From assembly GCA_018466975.1 (NCBI GenBank), contig CM031555.1:2852001-2916000 (forward strand): a stretch of 64,000 bases of DNA. Direction: 5' to 3'. The stretch comes from Sparassis latifolia (Eukaryota; Basidiomycota; Agaricomycetes; Polyporales; Sparassidaceae). Of this stretch, positions 26,218-39,215 are shown piece after piece. How positions within the stretch are numbered: the stretch's first letter is position 1; every line of letters begins with the position of its first letter. A program made the translations under genes and the position numbers. The notes beneath the pieces are model-generated. The model saw only the letters and a list, made by a program, of their open reading frames with translations, was not told where the DNA came from and searched no databases.

Positions 26218-27988
26218 ATGAGCACTGGCAGCATCCCAGACGGTGTAGCGACCTCAACAGCATCTACGGTGATCGAGGCGATCACCTCTACCATCGCTAA
26301 TACTTCTCTCAAGTGTGTTCTCCATTCGTATCCTATTCTATACATCAGTTCATCTCATCTGTGTAATACTCAGAGCTGAACATGCAGCAGCCACTCCTGC
26401 GGCCCCAGAGGTGAAACCTGCGCCTGAGGTGCACGCGCACGAGCAAGTCGTGACGCCGTGGGACGTGCAAGGATCCGTCTCGACAGATGGCAAGCAGCTC
26501 GCGATTGACTACGACAAGCTTGTCGCGCAGTTCGGCACGCGCATGGTCGACAAGGCCATGCTCGAGCGCTTCGAGCGCCTCACGGGTCACCGCCCACATA
26601 TCCTTCTCCGCCGCGGGATGTTCTTCTCGCATCGGTGCGTTTTACCTGCGTTGCGCTTTGAGTGGGAGCTGACTAGCTGGTTCAGGGATTTTGATAAAAT
26701 TTTGGACCGGTATGAGCAGGGGAAGCCGTTCTTTTTGTACACTGGGCGGGGTCCGAGTAGCGACAGTATGCATCTGGGACATATGGTGCCCTTCCTGTTT
26801 ACAAAGTGCGTGTCAACAAATTCTCAGTTATATGCATACATCTAACCGTCCTGGAGATGGCTACAGGACGTCTTTGACGTTCCACTAGTTGTCCAGCTGA
26901 CGGGTGAGCTGCCTCTTTTACCCTTGATTCACTCAGAACATCGATATATGCGCGGTAGACGACGAGAAATTCCTCTTCAAACACGAGCTCACTCCAGAGA
27001 AGACACACGAATTCGCACTGCAAAACGCGCGAGACATCATCGCCGCGGGGTTCAAGCTCGAAAAGACGTTCATATTCAGCGACTTCGAATACCTCGGCGG
27101 CGCCTTCTACCGCAACGTCTCTAAGATTTCGCGGCAGATCACGATAAACCAGGCGAAGTCCACCTTTGGCTTCAATGACTCGTGCGTACGCTCGCTCGCG
27201 CGCATACAGCTATCTTTATCTCCTTCGCAGCGACAACATTGGGAAGATACACTTTGCGTCTATCCAGGCCGCGCCCTCCTTCTCGAACTCCTTTCCACAG
27301 ATCTTCGGAACCACCTCCAACATACCCTGTCTGATCCCCTGCGCGATCGACCAGGACCCGTACTTCCGGCTCACGCGCGACGTCGCCGTGAAGCTCAAGT
27401 ACCCGAAGCCGACGCTCCTCTTCTCTAAGTTCTTCCCTGCGCTGCAGGGCCCGCAGACGAAGATGAGCGCGTCGGACCCCAACTCGAGTATATACATGAC
27501 GGACACACCGAACCAGATCAAGAACAAGATCAACAGGCACGGATTCTCCGGCGGGCAGGAGACCGAGGAGGAGCACCGCAGGCTGGGCGGGAACCCGGAT
27601 GTCGATGTTTCGTATCAGTATCTTGGGTTCTTCATGGAGGACGACGAGGAGTGGGCGAAGATGGGAGAGGTGGGCCATATGAACCTTTGTGTGCATTGTT
27701 TTGCGATCTGACGATAGTTTTCTCCACAGGAATACCGTGCAGGTCGCTTGCTGACAGGCCAGCTGAAAGCACAGTGCATCCGGCGTTTGCAGGAGTTCGT
27801 AAGGGGCTTCCAAGAGGTACGCGAACATTCGTCACTCAGAGGATCGGAAATGCTAATCTGATTACATTTTCACTTTACAGCGCCGAGCCCAAGTCGCGGA
27901 GGAGACCTTGCGGGCGTTTATGGATCCCAACCGGAAAATTGTGCCAACATTCGGCAAGAGCAAAGCGGCAATCGCGACCAACGCTTAG
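26218..27988 (+). CDS. WRS1: Cytosolic tryptophanyl-tRNA synthetase
   Basis: This class I synthetase charges tRNA-Trp in the cytosol. Exons 26218-26312, 26374-26634, 26686-26805, 26857-26903, 26959-27181, 27231-27669, 27730-27816 and 27881-27988 give 459 residues with all phases consistent. Visible motifs are [20 protein letters not shown] (HIGH-type motif), [44 protein letters not shown] and KMSAS (the KMSKS equivalent). It ends in a basic helix ([20 protein letters not shown]). The first 60 residues are a Thr/Ala-rich, non-conserved extension without an obvious mitochondrial presequence, so I assign it to the cytosol. Confidence 0.97.
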
Positions 27989-28318
27989 GTGAGGAGTATA
28001 TATATGAAGTAGTTCAAGGTCATGTTGTAGAACTAGACATGTCGATTAAGATCGGTGTTGGTACTGGCTGATGTTGAATTCTGACCGCTCTTCTCCGGCG
28101 GAGTTGTCGAAGGTATTTCTTCTTATGCAGGTGACCGTGACAGCAAGGGTTACATCCCCAAGATCATGATGTTGATTTACACGAGAGGCATTGACAGATC
28201 TCATTCATTCCGTTCTTGAACGTCTCTACATCGCACCCCGCTCCGGATACACCAATAATGGGAAAGACTCTATAACGGCAAAAGCTGACGGTCACCTCCT
28301 ACTCGTCTAAGTATTGTT
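27989..28318. other. Convergent 3' flanks, TrpRS and carboxypeptidase
   Basis: No gene recognised. Confidence 0.4.
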
Positions 28319-30488
28319 TAAACATCCAGCCAGCGGTTGACCATTGCCAAGGATTCCACAGGCTTGTCGTAAGGGACCTGCATCAAAAGAAGTACATCAA
28401 CTCAGCGCTTTCCCCATACGATTGAGTCCCCTACCATGTGTCCGGCTCCGTAGATCGTTACGAAGGTCAACGGGCCCGAAGACCTTGTCAGCCCAGCTAC
28501 CTTGCCATTGACGGACCACTCTGTGAGAGGCTTAGACGTAAAGTCCTTCTGTCCCGTCCACTCTAGTGCGAGCGTCATGCGCTCGTTCCCAACCTACGAC
28601 CTAATTAGCGTTTCATCCTGCAGGAGCACGGTGTATCGCCCTACCCAGTTGCATATCCAGTCATTCGCACCGACGTAGATGAGCGTGCGTATGCCGCGCT
28701 CGAGTAGGGCTGCGATATAGAGCTGCGTAGGGAACATGGCGTCCAGCGCGTCGTTGAAGGCATGGCCCACGACCTCGCTGCAGCTGCTGAAGTTCCCGAC
28801 GATGGAGGGGTCGACGCCCAGCAACGCACGGACGTCTGGCCTGTCGAGGTAGGACCCAATAGCCCTGTAGCGAGCATGATCAATCCATAGGCGCGTGCAA
28901 GATGACGGGAGCGTACTTTGTCACGGGGTAACAGAGTGTGTCTGCGAGCTCGCCGTCGCTGCGGCACAATGGATATCAAGAAGCTATTCCCGCAGCTACG
29001 TCAGATGGACTTACCAGGGCTTGCTGATGTCATACGGGTTGTAGCCTATTGTCGGCGTGAGGGCGTTAGGCGCATCCACACAGTGATCAATGACAAGCCT
29101 GATCACAAACCGGTTTGGAAGAAGGGCATCTCTATCTCTGATGCACAGAATGAATAGGCTGCCTGGCAGTTAATAGCATCATAGGAGTCCCTGCATCCCT
29201 CTTTCAACCACTTCTCGCAGCGTGGCAGCTTGGGGCAGCATCAGTCCCGTCAATCAACGCACAGAAAGAGTGGACATACTGCCTGTTTCTGTCGTACACA
29301 GGAACTGGAAGCGAGCATAAGCGCCAAGTTTACGGTATTGTCGAACACGAAGCCCACCTGATCTCCACTATTGGCTCAGCCGACATGGGTCTGCATTGCA
29401 TGTCGTAATACGACGGGCTCATAGTCACAAAATCAGTGCAGCCGTTGCCTGTCAGAACGACGTTCAACTCTGAGCTCCCTAGCTGAAGCATGGGTCGTGA
29501 AAGACGTACCTATCATAACCGATTTGAGGTTGATGGGATTTATGCCAGCTTCAATGAGCTTGGCGTTCTGGTCATAAACCTCAGAAGCAAACACGGGAAT
29601 GTAGCGGCCCTGTTGGAAGGCATGATTGGTTTGGACAACACTGACGAAGGTATGTACACCCATACACCGTAGGATTCTCCTGCCATATGGAAAGCATTTC
29701 CTTTGAACTTGCTGAAGTGCTCAAAAAATATGGCAACAAATGCCGCAATGTCCTTAGCTGCCTCCTCGGTCGTGCTCTGAAAGGAATCGAATCAACAGCG
29801 AAACTAAAATGGACGTAGTAAGAACTCACGACAGCTTCACCGTAATCTGCGTACGAAAAGCCAACGCCGATAGGCTGGTCTATGAAGAAAACATTTGCCT
29901 TCTCGTTCCAGGAGTAAGGGTTGTAAGAAGTGACGTTAGGGTTCGTCACCCTGCAAGGACCTGTTCCGAATATTTAAAAAAATTGCACAAATGTCACAAC
30001 TAGAGCTACAGAGAAGGTAATCTGACCAAGCTCCATGAACAGGCCCAGAGACGACGAGCAACCCGGTCCTCCGTTCGTCCAGAATATGACATCGTCATTG
30101 GTCGGGTCGTTCCTGCTCTCGAAGAAATAGAAGAACAGGTGACGAGCCTCGATGTCAATGTAACCGGTGTATGCCCTGATCGACGGGATCTTGCATGAGG
30201 GTCTGACTTGGGTTTGATCATATGAATGACTGCAAAACGCACTCACCCCACGCTACCGTCGCAGAAGTCAGACTTTTTGATACGCACATCGTAGTTTGGG
30301 AACGCTGGATGGTTTAATGTCGTCCAACGAGAGGTGGAGAGGACACCCAAATCCCCCACGGGAGAGAATAATCCTGCATCGTATCTCTCTGAAGCGAGAG
30401 GAAGCCGGTTCTTCAGGACGAACGGATGTTGAGCTGCGCTGGTAGCCACAACGCTTAGGCAAAGCAGGCTCAGCGAGAACATGAACAT
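28319..30488 (-). CDS. Serine carboxypeptidase, S10 / carboxypeptidase Y-like
   Basis: S10 peptidases remove C-terminal residues at acid pH in the vacuole or outside the cell. ATG at 30488 begins a signal peptide ([19 protein letters not shown]). Motifs in order are [39 protein letters not shown] (oxyanion region), [15 protein letters not shown], the catalytic-Ser motif AGESYGGRY (split by an intron), NGCTDFVTM, a Cys-rich insert (CEKWLKEGC), [13 protein letters not shown] sequence, [11 protein letters not shown] with the catalytic Asp, and GAGHMVPYDKP with the catalytic His. The last exons are 28645 upward, 28435-28593 and 28319-28377. All catalytic residues are present, so it looks active. 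The mid-gene splices around 29250-29480 were not fully fixed. Confidence 0.9.
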
Positions 30489-30958
30489 GATGGCACAGTT
30501 AGAGCCCTGGAGACGCTAATGTGGATGCTGGGGCCGTTTCCTGAACTTACGGTACCTTTGATGAATCAGTCAGCTTGAGCACTTGTCGTATGGTGGTGCT
30601 GGCCTTCGAACAGATAAGGTGTGTATTCACCTGAGGATCAGATTCACCGATGGAAGTCACGGAGCCCGCCATTCCGTTGACGTAGATGCAAATAAACGGT
30701 AGTACGACGTGATAGTGGGAACAAGCATTATCGATGAAGCTAAAGCAGTTGCTGCCAGCTAACATTAATCATCGTACTGATTTGTAGGAACTGCCAAACG
30801 GAAGCCACCGCAGGTAAAATTGACTGCAAGCCTGATATGATATCCAGGGAAAGAGGATAGATCCCAGTAAAAGAAAGTCGTCGACACCGTAAAACCCAAT
30901 CTAAGCCGCCACAAAGAGCCTAAGACCCAAAGGGAAAATTCAATCTCTAAGTCCGGAG
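30489..30958. other. Gap between carboxypeptidase and DUF6593 gene
   Basis: Carboxypeptidase promoter and 3' flank of the DUF6593 gene. No gene recognised. Confidence 0.4.
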
Positions 30959-31676
30959 TCATGAAGCAATCCCTACGTCAAAGCCTCCGCCGTCCCCCGG
31001 GTCCTCGTCACGATTAGCGACAGACATATGATCAGCAACGCGGTCCCGCCGCTTCTTCTCCATGATGAGGAAAGTGACCACAATCATATCGATGTCTAAC
31101 GTCGACGGCTGGATTTGGAGGAGCCACTTTCGCTCGCCACGAAAGAAGCCTTCCCGGACTACGTCCTGGGTGAAACGTGCGACTTCTCTGCGTGTCTTGT
31201 TGTCGGTGAGCTGGAATGACACGTTAAAAGGTTCCGATAATCAAGAGTGCAAGCACCACTTACGACGAAACCGATGCCCTTCACTAGCTTCCAGCGATAC
31301 TCCTCGTCGTCATTTCCCAGGAAATGGCGTGTGCTTGCATGCCCATGAGTCCACCCAACAGCGTCAGAGTGATTCTGGCACGGCAGACTCACTGGCTGAA
31401 GTGGCTTCCCAGCTTGTACAGGAAATCGCAGACCTTCAACTCCTGGATCTGCCCGTCAAAGACATTGCTCCGCACGACCGGATGCGCGCCCCACCTCCGC
31501 CATTCCACCTCCGCCACAACGCTGTCCATTTCGGAGTCCGCTGGACGCTTGATCACCGTGACCGCAGGCCCGCCGAAAGTGCTCCCCTTCGTTGTTGCGA
31601 CCTGGTAGTGGGCAATGCCGTTCATGGAGACGAGGGTTGTGTGCTCCGGGTCATTCGGAACAAAGTAGAGATTCAT
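30959..31676 (-). CDS. DUF6593-like basidiomycete protein, 201 aa
   Basis: Exons 31393-31676, 31264-31333 and 30959-31210 splice in phase to a 201-residue protein. It starts MNLYFVPNDPEHTTLVSMNG, continues with alternating strands (VTVIKRPADSEMDSVVAEVEW) and KVCDFLYKLGSHFSHTRHF, then DDEEYRWKLVKGIGF, and ends in a hydrophilic tail. The pattern (NP-D short N-term, GIAHYQVAT, I+R, W-ad-, DDEEYRWK) is what I associate with DUF6593, an expanded family of unknown function in Agaricomycetes. There is no signal peptide. The function is unknown and I do not propose one. Confidence 0.75.
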
Positions 31677-32728
31677 CGAGCGGGTCTGGACGATCCTGGA
31701 AGGATGCAAAGTGGAGCGGTGGGGTGAAGCAACGGCGGTCACGGACCATGGAGGGTTGACAAAATTCCTCCTCAGTGGGGATCCGTATAAATGTTTTCAG
31801 GGAGTCATTCGTTGGACCCTTATAGGTAGGAGACGATGGTCTAGAGCCCCGAGCGATCAATTAAAATTCTGACCAGTAAAGCAGTAGCATCGAAGCGCTC
31901 GTTGTACTCACTTGCGTGGCAGACTAGCACTCACTCGTCCAGTACATGAAATTGACTGCCCCGAGTTGAAATATCCATTGTAGCGTCGCCAAGACTGAAT
32001 TGACCTGATTAATCAATGCAGAGCGTAGTAAAAGAATGGATAGAAGCATGAGCGCTTGAGCCTGTACTCAAAGTGGTACCTTGGGTCAATCTAAAATCCC
32101 CTTTTACGATATAAAAATAGCTGACCAGAACACCGGCGGACTCAGTAGACCAATGGCGTTACATGTTCGGGTCCGAGTAGCCAGATGTTATCCCAACTTG
32201 CCAGTACAGGGTCAATGCTGAAGCGCTGAACGTCGTAAAGCGATGCATATCAGGAAAACGACTGCGCTGTCTTTTCGTACTCAGAGTTTACTCTGACGAC
32301 AGTTGCATCACGTTCACCTAGATCATCGACGTTAATTACTTAGTCCTGAGGGTAAGCTAGCGTACCTGCCACTACTCACGATATATTTGCCCGAATGCAC
32401 TGTATTGTGTAACAGATGTGGAAACAGCAGAGTAAATGTCAGACATGTACATGCCCGATTATGGATACAGTTATGTTAAAACCGCTCACAGACTTGAATA
32501 CGCATCCTAAGCCCGACGTTCAACGACGGGCTTACCACTACCCTTATAAGTCCTTTGCGGCGGAATGTCTATGCCCGTTGGCAGATCCGGAAGCGAACTT
32601 GAACACCCCCACGGTATTCCCAAAGCCAGCCAAGCAAACCGACGTTCTGCTCACTAGCGGCGAGACGCGAGTGAAGTGCAGCCGCGGAATGACCGCGTCC
32701 ACCTTCCTGCGCTTCGGTAGCGGGACCG
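31677..32728. other. 1.05-kb intergenic region
   Basis: Promoter side of the DUF6593 gene and 3' flank of SCAP. Short frames, such as 32416-32856 on the plus strand, run antisense into SCAP and show no family motif. No repeat was identified. Confidence 0.4.
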
Positions 32729-35700
32729 TCACGCGGCCGTGCGTGCCGTCGAGCCCTGGGCTGCTTCGTACCTCCTTGGAGATGGTGGGTCATCCGGAGG
32801 ATCGCGGTTCAACACAGTTAGCGTCGACGCCTGCAGCAACGATTCAGCAGGATTAAACGTCCACAGCTCCCACCGCTCCAGTGCGGACGTGGGCAATCCA
32901 CGGGAGGACATCGTCTTGCCCAGCACGTGCGCTTCACCGTTGCTCTTGAACGGCGGGCGGGGCCTGCGGCGGACACCAACGATCTTGTCATCTAAGGCAC
33001 CCCAGCAGCCGCGCTCGTACGTGGCGTCCGCGACGTGCGAGATGGAGAGGTTCTGCCAAATTGTCGGGGGAGCGGTCGACGCGAGGAAGCTTGACAACGG
33101 CGTGACATCTTGTGGGCCAACCGGATGGACGTCGCAGTCATCGCAGTCTGCGTGGACGAAGAATGTGTCAAAGTTCCGCCGCGGGTCCTTCTCCGACACT
33201 CGGCGCGAGTGCACACCGTGCGCAGAGACGCGGAACATTGATATATCTGGTGCTGGGGCAGTTGAGAGCGACGAGACCCGAGAGCGGGATCGCGTGGGCG
33301 TCGTCGTGCCTGTAGAAGACACAATCGAGACAGCGCTTCCGCTGCGCGACCGGTGCCCGATGATACTGGTGCCCAGTGTCTGTTGCGGCTGGTTTCTAGG
33401 ACAGGAGCAGTGACGCGTCGGCAGCGTAACGTATCCGCGGAAGAATAGCACCACATTCCCCACAGAAAACGTCGTGAGGAACCCTTCGACTGGGAGCTCC
33501 CCGCACACGGCACATGTCCGCGCGCGGACGGGTGTGATACGCAAATTGCCAATATCGCCATACGGCTCGTCGAGGATGGCGACGCACTCGCCCGTCCCAC
33601 CGTCCCACAGCGAGACGATGCCTGCCTGCGTCGCCGCGCCCACGACGAGGCGACGCTGCCCGTCGAGCTTCAATGCACACACGTGAGCCCGCATCACCAG
33701 ATCGGTCGGGTTGCCCGCGGCGAGGCAGCACACTCTCGACAGTAGCCGGTCGGACCCCTCGACGTCACAGAGCTCCAGCGTCCCATCATCGAGCGCGAAT
33801 CCCACGAGCAGCCGCTCATCTGCGTGCACGGGAAGTAGCAGTGACTTAACCACCGAGGCAGGGAGCGACGGCTTGATATAATGCGGGCCCACAGGTGATT
33901 CTAGATCCCACCTGGTGACCGTCCCGTTCTCGTACGTGGCGTACAAACTCGCAGCCAACTCCTTCGAGGCAGTAGCCGCCACCAAGTCAGGCACATACCC
34001 AAAGCACAGCGCAGAGACCGACGAGGAGTTATTGATGAGCGTCAAATTCGGCAATGGCCTGACCTGGTCCTTTCCTACAGCCCACATCCCGACGACACCC
34101 GACCCCGTACCCACAGCACACACCGACCCCGCCTCGTCAACCGCAACCGCAGTGAGCGCCATTGCTGCTGACGGTGTGCTCGTACCACCCAGGAGTAAAC
34201 CCGTTACGTCCACTGTGACGCGAGTCCCGCTCTCGACGAACCATACGACGAGCTCGTTCTGCAGCCCGACCGCGGCGACGACCCCGCCGTCCGTGCTGGC
34301 CGCAACAAGGTCGACGTCGGTGTGAAACGCGCGCGGGAGCGTTGTGAATGCGCAAGCGCCCTCGAGCGACGGCACCTCGTCTGAGGCGGGCGGGGACATG
34401 TCCGGCTCCGGGCGGTTGCGCTGCGCCTCGAGCAGCTCCGCGTCTTTGAGGAGGTACAGCAGCAGCGCGTACAGCAGCAGCACTGTCGTGCTGATCGGGA
34501 AGACCATGCATTTGAGCAGCCACATTACGGGCTTCCACAGGCGCGAGAGGCGGGTCCCTCGAGCGCGGTACTGTTTCTCATAGTCTAATGCTAGTGTAGC
34601 CTCATCTGCCTGCGCGTCGTTGTCGGGAGCAAGCACAAGGATCGTGGGAGACTCAATGCGGATGTGCACGCGCGGGTCGTCCGCGGGGTTAAGTATCTGC
34701 CAGATGTGGAACGCGGGGGAGATACGGTCGGCCGCGTCCGCATTCGCATTCAGATTCGCCTTGCGCAGCTTCGCGAGCGCGCTGTGGTGCAACGAATTCC
34801 GGACGTCCTCCCGGCCGCGTGCGGTACTCGGGTACGTCGCGTAGTACAGTGTCGCGGTAATCGCGAGAAGCTACAAGGGGAAGGGGTGAGTGCGCCGTGG
34901 CGTCGGGTGTTATGCGCACGTACGAGAAGGAGGCTGAGATTCTTTGCCGGGCGGCCGCGTAGGGTGCTTTGAACGAACGCTACCGCTTTGCCCCACGGCG
35001 AGCGTGGACGCTTCGAGCTATTCTGCTGCGGTACGTTCGCCGGCATCAGGGGTGTGCCCTGACGGATAAGTTCATCTAACTGAGAGGGATAGATTTCAAC
35101 GACGGCTTCCGGGACCAAAGGGGAGCACCTACTTCTAGGCGCTGTATATCTATCGACAAGACGGTGACGAAGAACGTGTGGACGAGAAACCAGTGCGCGA
35201 CAAGCACCACGATCGAGAACGCGCAAAATTGGCGAATCGCGCCGGTGGAAAAGAAAGCGATGACGCCGAGGACGGCGTTGTATGACACGGACTTGAGCGT
35301 GTTGGACGTGCCCGCCTTGCTCAGCCCCTGTGCGACACGCTCCTTCACGGGCAGCGTGACCGAGGTCTTCAGCACAGCATCCACCTACACAAACCGGTGA
35401 ATCTAGACTGAGATGGTTATGGGATGATGCGAACTTACGATATGGAACATGTTCTCAACTCCAATGAAGATGACGATAAGGGGCAACAGCTCCCTGTCAA
35501 CTACTTCTGAGCTTGCGGTAAGAATAACTGCCAAAAGAGAACATACCATGGGACCATGGTTGCTCTAAATCCTACAAGTGCACAAACGCTAATACTCGTG
35601 AGAGTACTGACCAGAATTTCGACTATTCCTGTGGCTGCGAGACCAGTACGCGAGTGAACGGTATCCATGCGTCTCATTGTAATGGCACAGTACACGAAGA

Positions 35701-36727
35701 AGAGGAAGTACGCAGTGAGACAAAAAACGGAAAGAACCGAGAGTCGGCTTCTCGTCGACGACTCTTTGTTGTACTGCTCTGAGTCAGGACACCGCACAGA
35801 AAATACAAAAAAATGGGACAATGCTCACTTCTAATGCTACTAGCCTCGGCGTCTGAGCTTGCACGACGAGGTCGCCGCTGTGTCCAGCGACCTCCTCGAG
35901 TACATGCAACCACTGGTAATGGCCAGCATTCCCGACACAATCTTTGTCGGGGAAGAAATACGTGAGCGCCAGGAACATCGCAGCATCGATGTTCATGGGC
36001 GAGGAATCATGAAGGGCGCGACCGGTCAAAACGAGCTCGGGGCCGATGGGTATACCGGAGACAGATACGTTATGCAACAAATTCAGGGTGTCGAGGACAT
36101 CGCGGTCAGCGAGCAGCGTTTCCTCATTATGATTCCAGTACGCGAGCGGACTGAGATGGAAACACCCTCCGTCCGGCTCCGCGAGACAGCGGACGTGGCG
36201 GGTGGTGAGCGTTGCTGAGATGCGGCGTTCGAGTTCGAGTGCGGCGAGGAGGGTATCGTGGTTGAGGGCTGAAAGCCCGTCCTCCTGGGACACGCCGCTG
36301 ACCAGGAGGCGCTCAGCGCGCAGGATGCCGTCCATGCCGCAGCGGGCGCGGGCAACGGAGTCCTCACGGACGCGCAGGTTGGCGTGTCCCTCCCAGAGGT
36401 GGCGGAGGTCATGCTGGGCGAAGTAGGTGGACATGTCGTCCGGGGTGAGGAAGGAGTCGAGGACGCGGAGGGTGAAGCCGTCGAAGAAGTGGGTCTCTGG
36501 AGATGTGTATATGGCGATAGCGGGGAACAGGAGAGCGGTGATGACGACGGCAGACACGAGGATGAGACGGATTTGGTGGGTCGCGCAGTGGCTGGAAGCG
36601 CGCGTGAGTTCATATGCTGCTGGCACTCTCGACGGGGTACTCACATGCCAAAACGATGGAAAAAACTGGTGCCAAAGGCGCGTGCGCGCCGGAGGATCGC
36701 GCTGGGTATGCGCGCCGACATCTCCAT
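32729..36727 (-). CDS. SCAP, SREBP-cleavage-activating protein
   Basis: SCAP escorts the transcription factor SREBP from the ER to the Golgi when sterols (and in fungi oxygen) are low. Exons 36645-36727, 35829-36591, 35547-35776, 35439-35493, 35133-35384, 34924-35079 and 32729-34870 total 3681 nt (1226 residues) with closed phases. The first transmembrane helix lies near residue 40 (IRLILVSAVVITALLFPAI), followed by a luminal loop. The sterol-sensing domain reads GLAATGIVEILVSTLTSISV, MVPWELLPLIVIFIGVENMF, VGVIAFF-like helices and LSIDIQRLE. The large last exon carries a cytosolic beta-propeller region with WD-like repeats (VGLQNELVVWFV, VSLWDGGTGECVAILDE). Architecture and length match SCAP/Scp1. 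The start ATG at 36727 is phase-consistent. Confidence 0.93.
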
Positions 36728-37776
36728 GGAGAACTTGCGGTTCAGAGTCTGTATATGCCTAGATAACGTACAGAGAATGGTATGCGTGTTGTGCACTGAC
36801 AATAATTTTGAGTAAACCACGTCAACACGCGTGCACGGTGCGTGAATAGATGCTGCGCACCTAACAATCCAACGCGGATGATGGCGAAGTGAGAATTAAG
36901 TCATAACGCGCTAGCCCATAATGCTGGAGAAAAGGAGTCGTCACCTGCGAAAGATTGGCATCTTCTGGAGGGCCGAGACGACGAGGGCGAAACTACTGTA
37001 GCGACTCGGAAACTGAGCGAAACGACTGTGTGACCTGTGACATTTCGACCTACACGCGGTGACGTGGGACAGTATTAAGTGACAGAAATTGAATAAAATT
37101 AAGTCGAGAGACGCAACAAAACGACCGTTCTGCAGCATCGTGCTTGCATGTTCTTGTTTGAGCTCTGAATTTTTATAATTGCCAAACCCCTCAGTTTGAA
37201 TCCACAGAACATTTTGGGTACTGAAGGTTTACGACCAATCCGGTCACGCATCACAAGGGTTTTCAACCACAATGCTGTAATATTTTCTCTATTTATGGGA
37301 ATATCCGAAAAAGGCAAAACTTGTCCGGATTGGTCCAAAACGTACAGTAAATTTGACGGACAAGGTCTAATTGATGTATTCCTTTCAGCGATCTGTTCCG
37401 GTCACTGGGCCGCTCTATCAGCAGTGTAGATAGAAACTTCATGTCCAGGTTGATAATACTACAGACAGTGTACGTTCCCTCTCGCACCGGGTTGGCGCAG
37501 GTGGCAATGCCTGGCGGGAGGTAAGTTACCTCCCAAAGAGCAGTATTAGCACTCAATTCTTGCTGAGGGCCAGCCTTCGCCACGGCTGTGCAGTTTCGCT
37601 GTTGGCGAGGCCCCTTTGCTAAGAGTCTTTCCCACAACAAGTACTAGGCCGCGGCTGCACTGTTCAACGACGGACGAGGCGCGTTAACGTCAACGCCATT
37701 GCGGGATTTCCCGGCCCTACTGGTCCGACTTTCCGCCAGCCCGTACTAGCTCTCCACCCCCACTTCCCCGCCCGTC
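36728..37776. other. 1.05-kb divergent promoter region, SCAP / PDX1
   Basis: Divergent intergenic sequence between SCAP and PDX1. It contains an ACGCGT hexamer near 36827 and otherwise nothing I can assign. No gene recognised. Confidence 0.4.
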
Positions 37777-38917
37777 ATGCTCTCCGCCCGCCGTCTTTAC
37801 GCTGTCGTTCGCTCGACGTCCGCCCGAAGATGTGAGTGCGACGCCTATCGCTCGCTACACCGCTTACCCTATTTGTGCAGGCTTGCACGCCTCGGCTGTG
37901 CGTCGGGCAATCACCAACCTGGGCATGCCCGCCATGTCACCCACCATGACCGAAGGGGGCATTGCACAGTGGAAGAAGAAGGAGGGCGAGGCCTTCTCTG
38001 CAGGTGACGTGCTCCTCGAGATTGTGCGTCGGCTCGGTGACTGCACGCGTATGTACTGACGCTACTTCTCTGTGTGCAGGAAACGGACAAGGCGACGATC
38101 GACGTGGAGGCCCAGGATGACGGTGTCATGGGCAAAATTTTTGTCTGTTTCTATCGCTTTTACCAATTCTTCTTGTTCCAATATTAAGTATATCAGGCCC
38201 CAGACGGCACCAAGAACATCCCCGTCGGAAAGGTCATCGCGCTCCTCGCAGAGGAGGGCGACGACATCTCTAACCTGCAGGCTCCAGCCGAGGAACCAGC
38301 GACTCCAAAGCCCGCTGCTGCACCTCCTCCGCCTGCGCCCACACCCGCCCCACCGCCCCCGGCCCCCACGCAAGCTGCCGCCCCTGCGTCCCCAACGGTC
38401 CAGCCAGAGTCCGAGCGCCCGCTCTTCCCTTCCGTCCTCCGCCTATTGGAGGAGAACAATATCGCGAACGCGGACGCGATTACAGGCACCGGCGTACGCG
38501 GGATGCTCACCAAGGGCGACGTCCTCGCATACCTCGGCCAGGCCAGTGGGCCGCTAGGCACCTTCAAGGAGGAGGAGGAGGCTAAGCCCACATTCAAGCC
38601 GACTGCGACTGCGACTGCGACTGCGACCGCGACCGAGGCCGCGACCACGACTGCTACCGCACCCCCGCCGCAGAAAACGGAGGAACCGCAAGCGCTCGAC
38701 GGCCCTGCTATAAGGAGGTTGATTGTTGGCAATATGTTGGCAGCATCCTTGAAGGCGCGGGGACTCCCAGGTACGCGTTTACGGTTTGTGATGTGTCCTG
38801 CGTAGTTGACGCACTATTTATGCAGTCCCCCCTGCGGATTTCGACTCCATCATTAGTGACTATCTGCCTCCTGCGAAGCCTGCTCCAACTCCTGCTCCCT
38901 CTTCTAAGCAGTCTTAA
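37777..38917 (+). CDS. PDX1: Pyruvate dehydrogenase complex E3-binding protein (PDX1)
   Basis: PDX1 anchors dihydrolipoamide dehydrogenase (E3) to the mitochondrial pyruvate dehydrogenase core. Exons 37777-37831, 37881-38023, 38080-38142, 38197-38770 and 38826-38917 give 308 residues. The N-terminus ([19 protein letters not shown]) is a mitochondrial presequence. The lipoyl domain follows ([20 protein letters not shown]) with the lipoyl-lysine motif [11 protein letters not shown]. After a Pro/Ala-rich hinge comes the peripheral subunit-binding domain ([20 protein letters not shown] ... [13 protein letters not shown]). There is no E2 acyltransferase domain, which separates PDX1 from E2. The C-terminus ([15 protein letters not shown]) is the short fungal tail. 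Confidence 0.93.
38594..38665 (+). repeat. GCGACT/GCGACC hexanucleotide repeat inside PDX1
   Basis: A run of GCGACT and GCGACC hexamers encodes alternating Thr-Ala ([16 protein letters not shown]) in the hinge after the subunit-binding domain. It is in frame, so length change would lengthen the flexible linker only. Confidence 0.7.
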
Positions 38918-39215
38918 TCTAAGAAAGATCCTGGGTACCTCGAGGGATTACACTAGTCTTCGTGATAGCACTCCAGCTTTATATTGTGCTACTCGAACCG
39001 AAATTATGGGTACTTCGTGGAATAACAACTCCGCCTTGTACCTGTAGGCCAGTGTATGTCTTTGAGCACCAGCAATCACAGCAATCATCACGGTGAGACA
39101 ATAGAGTATTTTGTCCTGCCAATTCACGAAATGTGAAGGAAGTTTCCAGCCAGAACGACCAACAACGGTTAAGAAATAATCCAAGTCCTCCGCTCAACAA
39201 TAATGGCTCACCGCC

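Noticed and set aside
28918..29157. Plus-strand 79-codon frame inside the carboxypeptidase gene
   Set aside because: Antisense to conserved S10 exons; a shadow frame.
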